From Prinsepia uniflora (Eukaryota; Streptophyta; Magnoliopsida; Rosales; Rosaceae), in NCBI GenBank assembly GCA_032719365.1, contig CM064863.1:68411583-68475582 (forward strand): a DNA stretch of 64,000 bases. The letters are read 5' to 3'. This document shows, in pieces, positions 56,258 through 64,000 of this stretch. Position 1 is the stretch's first letter. Each line of letters opens with the position of its first letter. The notes under the pieces were generated by a model. The model ran no database searches. It was not told the origin of the DNA and saw nothing but the letters and a program-made list of their open reading frames with translations. The position numbers and the translations under genes were made by a program.

Positions 56258-57924
56258 TATAAACTCTTCAAATATGACGTGTTAAGAAGCAAAAATTTTG
56301 TTGAAAGAGAGGTCAAGACATTGATATGCACTTTGAGTGGAAAAGCACCCAAGAAATGGACACGGACATGATTTGGACTAAAGTTTGTTGGAATTATAGG
56401 GTCATAGCCTTGGGAAATAGAGACACCCAAAGACCTTAAGCTTGGTATAATCAAGACTGTCTCTAAAGAGTGCTTTGTAAGGAAAGTTATTTTGAAGAAT
56501 AGGTGTTGGCATCTTGTTAATTAGGTAAACAACATTTTTAAAGGCATGTGACCAATATGTAAGAGGAAGAGACGCTTGGTGGAGAAGAGTTTCGACAATG
56601 TGTCAATAACGATGTTCATCAATACCATTATGTTATGGGGTATGAGGAGGTGTGGTGAGATGGGAAATACCATGAGAAGAATCATAAAAATAAGAATACA
56701 TAGCAGGGCCCCCAAAATCACTATAAAGAAGTTCAAGAAGATGTTTATTGACAACAGATGACACGCCAAACGAAAGCTTGTGGCTTTTATTACAATGGCA
56801 AGAAATACAGCTAGTAGGATTGGAGGACATAGTAAGCGATGGGGTACGTAAAATTTAAAGAAAAGCTTGATAGTTGGGGTGACTAAATCGATGATGCCAT
56901 AGGTCATTAGAAGCCATTGTACTCATCATAGCTTGAGAAGGAGGCATAGTCATGAAGATAGAAGTAGGCCACTCATAGGTACCATATTTATTCAGGCCTC
57001 GAAGTAGCATCTCCCCTATGCTCAGATCCTTAACAAGATGAAAGCCAGTAAACATGTCAATATATGTGTTGTTTTGTTTATTAAATTTCACAATGGAGAT
57101 CAAAACCTTGGTAATGGAAGGAACAAAGAGAGCATTATGAAAATGAAAATGAAAGGATGAAAGGAGGAAAGTAGATTAGAACCAATATGAGAAATATGAA
57201 AACCTTTACCATTACCAATGATTATTTCATCTGGACCATCATATGTGGAGGTGGAGGGTAGATGTAACATGGTGAAAGACATTGGAGTCCATCAAATAGG
57301 TTAGTGAATTAGAGGGGTTAACAGTGGCAAGGTTGGTTGTGGGTTTTCCAAGGGAAGAATAGTGATTCTTGAGTGTCACACAGTTGACAAAAGTCACAAT
57401 AGCCCCTTCCTTAACGTTGAGAGTTGTTTGGGGCACTATTATGACTTTGGTTGTTATGGGCATAGTGACTGTTGGTAGTGCCACGATTTGAGGAGTAAGA
57501 GCACTGGGAGTTAGAGTTCCCAAACCCATGAACATGGTGGCAGGAGTGAAATCTATGGGTGACATTGGCAGTCACAACAGAGGGTGGTTCAATTGTAATG
57601 TCACGCTGAAAGAGGGTTTCATGTTCGACAAGCTTATCATAGAGATTGGAAAAGGAGATGGAGTCATCGTCCAAAAATTTCTTTAAATCCAGCCCAACAT
57701 CATTGAGAATATGAAAGAAAAGATCACCATCAGGGATGGGAACATCAATGAGAGCAAGTTCATCAACTATCGCTTTGATGAACTGAAGATATTCAGGGAC
57801 AGGTTTACTGTCAGGGCATAACAGTGTGAGGCGTTCCTTGAGAACAAGGACTCTGCTGCGATTCTTGTTGGCAAAGATCTTGGTGAATGTATCCCAAGGT
57901 TCTTTGGAATTTTGGCAGAGGTTA
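56258..57924 (-). pseudogene. Element G gag / protease / integrase (broken)
   Basis: On the minus strand from 57,924 downward: gag tail (SRVLVLKERLTLL, VPEYLQFIKAIVDELALID), a protease remnant reading LMDSNVFHHVTS where the active motif should be DSGASHH, GAG-pre-integrase (NDLWHHRFSHP), zinc motif CISCHCNKSH, and integrase pieces LLYSDFGGPAM and HLTTPPHTP. Several frameshifts are present and part of the integrase core is missing. The N-terminal gag is cut off by the LTR starting at 57925. Confidence 0.85.
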
Positions 57925-59236
57925 TGTAACGATCCGGAAATTCGAAAAAGGAAAATTTGGAAAATTTGAAGGAAATGACGGTTTTGCCCCTGGTTATAAG
58001 GGCCGAAAGTTGACTTTTTTATTAGAACCCTTTTTCGACTTTCTAAAGAGACTGTTGAGTAGGTCTTGGGACGCTGAATCTGCAGACAGGTGACATGCGT
58101 CAATCGGAGGTCAGATGTGAAAGTTACGAGTCTGCGAAGGCGAGAGGCATTTTGGTAATTTTGAAAGGTAAGGGCAAAATGTTGACTTTTGACTCGGATG
58201 GTCAAACGGACTTTGGCCAATGAATGTGACGTAGTTCGGGACGTCCCGAGTCCATAGACAAGTGGCACGATGAAATCGGACATCGAACGGGAAAGTTATG
58301 GTCACGAGACTGAAATCGGTTAAATTTATGTCCAGGGATTTTGATTAAAATAATAATAAAATATTGAACAGTGATCGATGATTATGGACACTTGGATGAG
58401 CCCATGTTTTGAGGCCCTAAATTGTGGTTCATGGTTCCCTTTAATCCATTTTAAATCATTCATCATCGTCCTTAATCATCATTTCTTCTTCATTGTCGAT
58501 CATCTTCTCTGGTTTTTCTTTGAACTTTGAAAAACAGAGCTTGGGCTTGTGATCGATCAATGGGAGGGAAGGTAGGAACAATCAAATTGTTAATTGAGGA
58601 AGCTAGAGAGTGCAGCAACAATAAAGAATTGAAAGGAAAACAAGAGGGACAGTGAGGGTACTGGAAACTCAGAATCAAAAATTTGGAAAAATATGGTGAA
58701 AATTCGAATTCAAAGTTGTGAGCTTTGAGGATCAAAATTGAAACTTGAGTTAGCTTCCTGAGATCATTTCGAGCTAATCAATATCAAGAACGAAGGGAAT
58801 TGGTGTTCATTTGGCTCTGAACGGACATGGCGGAATTGGAGAAATTCGAGGTTTGAGTTGTGTTTCTGGAAGGATTGAAAATGATGTTTTGACTCGGGTT
58901 ATGAGTCAGGGATTGATTTCCTGGATTTATGTGAAAGTGGCAACTCGGGTTTACGGTTGCACGAAATTATGTGAAATTGAGATTTTGGACTTGAGACCCA
59001 ATGGAATTGTGATTTTGATTGGATTTGTATTTCCATGTGATTACTGAATCCGTAGACAGGCGGCATGCGTCAATCAGAGGTCGAATGTGAAAGTTGTGGG
59101 TCTGCGAAGGCGAGGGGCATTTTGGTAATTTTGAAGGAAAGGGCAAAATGTTGACTTTTGATTCGGGCGGTCAAACAGACTTTAGTCAATAAATGTGACG
59201 TAGTTTGGGACATCACGAGTCCGTAGATAGGTGGCA
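57925..59236 (+). mobile_element. Partial, rearranged chromovirus LTR (family L), plus strand
   Basis: Starts TGTAACGATCCGG at 57925 and for ~400 bp matches the inverted LTR whose start is at 63380. From about 58340 it diverges. At about 58865-59045 it matches, in opposite orientation, 62115-62340. At about 59046-59236 a second copy of the early LTR block appears (AATCCGTAGACAGGCGGCAT). No 3' LTR end is present. It looks like a product of several joins, not a simple solo LTR. Confidence 0.7.
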
Positions 59237-61217
59237 AAATCACATTAGTCACTCACAAACAATACGGGGGCTCCCCATGGCGATACACTCGGCCGAATAA
59301 ACCCCACATCCACTAGATCTTGCAACTGCACCTTGAATTCCCTTAGCTCAGCCGGTGCCATCCGATAAGGTGTCAAAGAAATAGGTCGTGTACCAGGAAT
59401 CAGTTCGATGGTGAACTCTATCTCCCTAGGAGGTGGCAATCCTGGTAAATCCTCAGGGAATACATCTGGGAATTCACACACTACTGGGATGTCCTCGGCC
59501 TTGGCTGGGGTCTCCCGTACGTCAACCACATAAGCTAAATAACCCTGGCAATCCTTCCTCAATAATCTATCTGCCGTGAAGGCTGATATGACTTTAAAGG
59601 GCAACACCCTCCGATCTCCCTGAAATATCACCTCAGGCAATCCAGGGCTCCAGAGTATCACCCTCTTATCGAAACACTCGATAGAGGCATGATGGGTTGT
59701 CAACCAATCCATCCGGATAACATCAAAATCATACAAATCTAGGAGTATCCAGCCATTAGATTCACATCCCCTATAAAAATAGGGTAACTTTGTATCACCT
59801 GATTTACTACATAAAACTCTCCAGTTGGTGTACCGACTCCCATATCACACCCGATCGCAGAAATCTCTCTTTCTGCTAACAAGGCATACTCCCGAGAAAC
59901 GAAAGAGTGGGTAGCTCCCAGGTCTATTGAAGTACGTGCATGATGACCAAAAATAGTAAGCATACTTGTCACCACTCCCGAGGCTGCTCGGGCCTCCTGT
60001 TGAGTTACTGCATATACTCGAGCCTGTGGTCCCGAAGTTCGGCCACGTCCTCGTGATCCACCATAAGCTCTGCCAACTCCTCTCCCACCTATCGCATCTG
60101 AGGTCGAGGTTGTACTCGAACCCTGCTTAGTAGTGCACCAACTTGTACCACTGCCACTGGCCAAACGTGGCAGTCTCTCTTGAAGTGACCCGGCTCCCTA
60201 CAATAAAAACAAACAAGAACATTGCCCCGGTTGGGCCCACTACTTTGTCGGTTAGTGGATCCTACTGATGCCTCACTGAACTTTGCAGTCGCTGGAGGTC
60301 AAAACCCAAATCTCTGTGAACCTCTCCCACTGCTAAAACTCGAGTGAGCACCACTAAAATATCCAGGACTAAAAATTCCTCTCTCCGGAGTCCTCTGGCT
60401 CGTAGGTCCCTGGTAATGTCGCTCAGAGCCCCGACCAAAGCCTGAAAACTGTTGTCGCACTGGCAAGGTCACCTCAACTCTAGCGGCAGCATCAGACAAC
60501 TCTCAAAACAAAACGCAATTCGTCTAAGGGAAAAAGGAAAGAAAAGAAAGAAAGATAGGGGAGTTTTGTCTTTCTTTCAATCAAAATAAGAGAACAAAGA
60601 AACCACTCAAAAATGAAAGTTTAAAAAAGTACCCTAAATATCATTTCTCAATCCCTGCTCAAATCTTCGACACTTGTCCTCCTCGTTTGCCACATACAGA
60701 GGAGCGAAACTAGATAGGTTCAAGAATTTATGCTCGTAGTCAGCCACTGACAGGTTCCCTTGTTGCAGTTGTAGAAATTTGACCTCCTTAGCGTTAGGAA
60801 AAGAATGAGGATAAAACTGGTTTAGAAAACGTTGTCGGAAATCCTCCCAACTCAGGGTGCGGGCATTCAAGCCAGTCATTTGTAACCCACGCCACCATCT
60901 ATACGCATTGCTACTCAGCATAAATGTGGCTAGTGGAACCATATCTCCTGGTGGGCATTGCATAATCTCGAAGATCCGCTCAAAATGAGTAATCCACGCA
61001 TAGGCCTCTTTTGGGTCAGTCTGGCCAGTAAACCCAATGGCCCCTAAACGTTGAGCTCTCTCTACGTCTAGGCCCCCAAACTCATCACTAGGCTGTGCAC
61101 GGGGCTCACGTCTCGGAGGCATATTGTGATGTTCTATAAGAGAAACACATCAGTATCACAACTCATACACACTAATGTGCAAGACTCAGACCGCAACCTA
61201 ATGCTCTGATACCAATT
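59237..61217 (-). pseudogene. Second chromovirus gag-protease-RT start, minus strand, truncated
   Basis: The minus-strand primer site TGGTATCAGAGCAT (61201-61214) is followed by gag from 61122 (MPPRREPRAQPSDEF; WWRGLQMTGLNARTLSWEDF; FLQLQQGNLSVADYE) to a TAG at 60634. Then come an RNA-binding knuckle CFYCREPGHFKRDC (about 60200-60245), protease TSIDLGATHSFVS with its Asp intact (about 59900), and the pre-RT part to SVSPWGAPVLFV, where it breaks off at about 59250. Several frameshifts and stops are present; RT, integrase and chromodomain are missing. It is a relative of chromovirus C. Confidence 0.88.
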
Positions 61218-63380
61218 TGACAAGACCCATCCCGATTATCCCTCGATAGTCGTGATGGATCCTGCTCCCGTCTGACAATAACTCTAAGGTGCCAAAAGTA
61301 ACCAAACATATATACATATACCACACAACAAACGCCAAACATTGTCAGACAGGAGATAGTTAAGTTTTACATGACCATTGACATCACAAGTTTGACTAGT
61401 CCACGACATTACAGAGCATAGGTACTGTTACAGATGGGGATCAAAATCCTACTCTGTAGGGTGTTTGAGTGCGCAACGGTCTATTTATTCCACTGCCTCG
61501 TTATCAGCCCTAGTCTCAGTGCACCGGCCTGGAGGGTCAATAAAATAGAAAAGGTGTGAGTGGACAAAAGAAACTTTTATAAATACATTTACCGAGATAC
61601 TTTCTTACCTTCCAGTTTTCACAAACATGCATGCATAACACAAATCATGAGTAAAATACCTCTAGCATAAACATTTATAAATCAATAATCTCGATAAAAC
61701 CATGGGACTTATTTCCATATTCAATCTCATTAGTCACGTTATCCATGCTACGCGTGCAAATCAAATAGGCTCAAGGACCTCAAAAATCGTGCCAAAAATA
61801 ATATAATAATCCAAAAAATCGAGAAATCACCGGAGTGAAACATCAATCATGTCAAATCATATCAAATAATATAATAAAGCATTTAAATCATATATGTATG
61901 CATCACGGTTAGAAAACAAAGTCCACACACACAATCCCGATTGTTCAATCCCGAGCGATTCGCTCTTCCGACGTCCTAGGATAATCCTGGCCTGTCAAAC
62001 AAAGCGATTTAAGGTTACTAGACTATCGTATAGTCCTACATATGAATTCCTTAATCGTAGAAATTTAATAATATTATGTAAACGAGTGTATCGCCATGGG
62101 GAGCCCCCGTATCAAAATCACATGGAAATACAAATATAATCAAAATCACAATTCCATTTGGTCTCAAGCCCAAAATCTCAATTTCACGTAAATCCGTGCA
62201 ACTATAAACCCGAGTTGCCACTTTCACGTAAATCCATGAAATTCATCCCTGACTCATAATCCGAGTCAAAACAAATCCAGGAAATCAATCCCTGACTCAT
62301 AATCCGAGTCAAAACATCATTTTCAATCCCTGACTCATAACCCGAGTTAAAACATCATTTTTAATCCCGGGCCTACGCCCAAAACATCAATTTCACAATT
62401 TCTCAAAAATCGTGCCAAAAATAATATAATAATCCAGAAAATCGAGAAATCACCGGATCGAAACATCAATCATGTCAAATCATATCAAATCATATAATAA
62501 AGCATTTAAATCATATATGCATGCATCACGGTTAGAAAACAAAGTCCACTCACAGTCCGTCCTAGCTGCCGCCTCGATATGTGTGCCATAAGCCTCCCCG
62601 AGCTAATCCGACCTCTCTGGGTCATCCTGACCTATCCAAATCATACCCAAAGGTTACTACTAACCTATACAAGTCCATGACTATCGTATAGTCCCACATA
62701 TGAATTCCCTAATCGTCGGAATTTAATAATATTATTTAAACATAAACTATACGCTTTGGGTACTTGAAACTACTCCGAATCCATATCCGGTTGACCCGAA
62801 ACCAACTCAAATAGGTTCGTACCATCGAGAACATCAAAACTCATGTTGACCACTTTCCCAGAAACTCACCCACGCGCCCTCACGCGCTGCCACAAGCGGC
62901 TGAGCGTGAAAGCCACGCGCTTTGTACAGTACTGCTACAGTGTCATCCCCTCTACCCGTTTCTTGAAATCCCGGGACGTAAGTTTAACCGATTTCAATCC
63001 CGTGACCACAACTTTCCCGTTTGATGTCCGATTTCGACGTACCGCCTGTCTATGGACTCGTGACGTCCCAAATTATGTCACAGTCATTGACCAAAGTCCG
63101 TTTGACCGTCCGAATCAAAAGTCAACATTTTGCCCTTACCTACAAAATTACCAAAATGCCCCTCGCTTTCGCAGACCGGCAACTTTCACATCCGACCTCT
63201 GATTGACGCATGCCACCTGTCTACGGATTCAGCGTCTCGAGACCTACTCAACAGTTTCTTCGGAAATTCCAAAAAGTGTTCCAGTCAAAAAGTCAACTTT
63301 TGGCCCTTATAACTAGGGGCAAAATCGTTATTTCTTTCAAATTTTCCAAATTTTCCTTTTTTGAAATCCGGGTCGTTACA
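61218..63380 (-). mobile_element. 5' LTR of the second chromovirus (family L), minus strand, internally duplicated
   Basis: The inner edge TGACAAGACCC at 61218 directly abuts the primer site, and the outer edge is GGTCGTTACA at 63371-63380. About 2.16 kb. It contains two copies of a ~300-bp block and, between them, a ~29-bp pol-derived piece. It carries its own array (CCCTGACTCATAATCCGAGT, about 62250-62360). The flank at 63381 (TTCAA) is not repeated at a matching left end. Confidence 0.8.
61781..62741. repeat. Direct duplication of a ~300-340 bp block inside the LTR
   Basis: 61781-62083 and 62404-62741 share long stretches (AAAAATCGTGCCAAAAATAA; ATCAATCATGTCAAATCATA; GCATCACGGTTAGAAAACAA; TTTAATAATATTAT). 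The spacer holds the minisatellite and a short pol fragment. Confidence 0.88.
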
Positions 63381-63620
63381 TTCAACATTCGATTTCAACG
63401 TGCCACTTATCTACGGACTCATGACGTCCCGATCTACGTCACGGTCATCGGTCCTCGTACGTTCGACTCCCCGAGTCAAAAGTCAACATTTTGCCCACGA
63501 TCAGGGAAAAACAGTCATTTTGCACCTTCCGTCCAATTTCGCTCAACTAATCACTGATTAAACTCACTAATCCTCCATTAGTCACTAATCTAATCCCGGA
63601 ATTCGAGACGGGTCGTTACA
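63381..63620 (-). mobile_element. Start piece of another chromovirus LTR (K), minus strand
   Basis: The last ~240 bp before 63620 (GACGGGTCGTTACA) is an inverted LTR start. The LTR ending at 63380 was inserted into it or joined to it. The rest of LTR K was not found in the window. Confidence 0.7.
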
Positions 63621-64000
63621 CCGGTGCAATATGCTTTTGTGGAAGGCCAAAAAATCTCTGATAACATATTGGTAGTGCATGAAATGCTTCATACTTTATG
63701 CAAGAGGCAAGGTTGTGAAGGCGAAGAAATGGTTCTTAGGTTTGACATGGCCAAAGTGTATGACCGAGTATAATGAGGATTTCTACGGGTTGTGATGTCT
63801 TAGTTGGGGTTTGCTCCCAAATTTATTCAGTTGATTATGGAGCGTGTGCAATCTACAACTTATAGTGTTGTGGTCAATGGAGTACCCACTGGCTTGATAC
63901 GGCCGTCCTGTAGCATTAGACAAGGTCATCTCCTTTCTTATTTGTACTTTGTGCTAAAGGCCTTACGACTTTGATGCATAAGCGTGAAAAGGAAGGGCTG
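63621..64000 (+). pseudogene. LINE (L1-type) reverse transcriptase fragment, runs off the window
   Basis: The plus-strand reading AFVEGQKISDNILVVHEMLH, LRFDMAKVYDRV, then a TAA at about 63771, QLIMERVQSTTYSVVVNGVP and SIRQGHLLSYLYFVL follows the order of plant non-LTR reverse transcriptases. The usual RQGDPLSP box reads RQGHLLSY. It begins abruptly at 63621 next to an LTR start, so its 5' part is separated or lost. It continues beyond the window. Confidence 0.85.

Larger units (their letters stand above)
26265..57924 (-). mobile_element. Copia element G, minus strand, split ~28 kb apart by nested insertions
   Basis: The 3' half (RT, RNase H, 3' LTR) lies at about 26265-28433 and the 5' half (gag to integrase) at about 56258-57924. 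Reading on the minus strand, the second segment ends in the integrase tail (HVIFEE) and the first resumes at IFPYMS, the next expected stretch before the Pro/Ser-rich linker, so they are halves of one element. The 3' LTR is about 26265-26511, preceded by a polypurine-like TTGCGGGGA on the minus strand. The 5' LTR and gag start are lost where another LTR begins at 57925. The coding parts are related to element A (shared words such as YDGPDEIIIGN). Confidence 0.85.

Noticed and set aside
28429..56262. Target duplication for the Cassandra pair inside Copia G (GATAG / GATAT)
   Set aside because: Only four of five bases match, and using it would cut into the Cassandra LTR end. Not accepted.

Overview
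This is plant nuclear DNA from a dicot, probably a woody one. The main host gene has GT-AG introns, and the transposons are typical of plants: Ty1/copia, Ty3 chromovirus, Cassandra TRIM, LINE, SINE, hAT and Mutator-like. The general look resembles Rosaceae, but that is an impression and was not tested.

Layout. (1) 1-6,990 is gene-poor. It holds a broken UDP-glycosyltransferase, a Mutator-like element with ~125-bp inverted ends, and an old solo LTR with a TTGAG target duplication. (2) 7,848-24,090, minus strand, is one host gene in 14 coding exons. It encodes a 768-residue WD40 protein of the plant AMBRA1-like type. I joined the exons by hand; every junction is GT-AG and the frame stays open throughout. 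Its 9.76-kb intron 4 holds a decayed Copia element (A), itself interrupted by a young Copia element (B; LTRs differ at 1 of 245 sites, target duplication CAAAG). Both Copias are antisense to the gene. A SINE sits in intron 10, and a hAT-type element with an 8-bp duplication lies about 350 bp upstream of the start codon. (3) 26,265-57,924 is a nest of retrotransposons up to six layers deep. A minus-strand Copia (G) is split by Cassandra sequence, which is split by a minus-strand solo LTR (F), which is split by a Ty3 Tekay/Del-type chromovirus (C, ~9.9 kb when un-nested). C is in turn split by further solo LTRs, one of which is itself split. Most layers are fixed by 5-bp target duplications (ACTCC, ATTTG, ATTGG, TTATG, TGGCA, GTTCA, TAATT). 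(4) 57,925-63,620 is a rearranged second chromovirus with inverted LTR pieces. (5) 63,621-64,000 is part of a LINE reverse transcriptase cut by the window end.

Only the WD40 gene looks like a working host gene. Points of most interest: LTRs share a layout in which a family-specific minisatellite lies between GTGAGTGGAC and its reverse complement GTCCACTCAC (possibly an LTR-borne intron); a 5.8-kb insertion has two mismatched retrotransposon ends yet a clean target duplication; TGACGTCA arrays occur in LTRs and differ in copy number between the two LTRs of one element; and 5S-rRNA-like Cassandra LTRs are present, one of them split by a chromovirus LTR.
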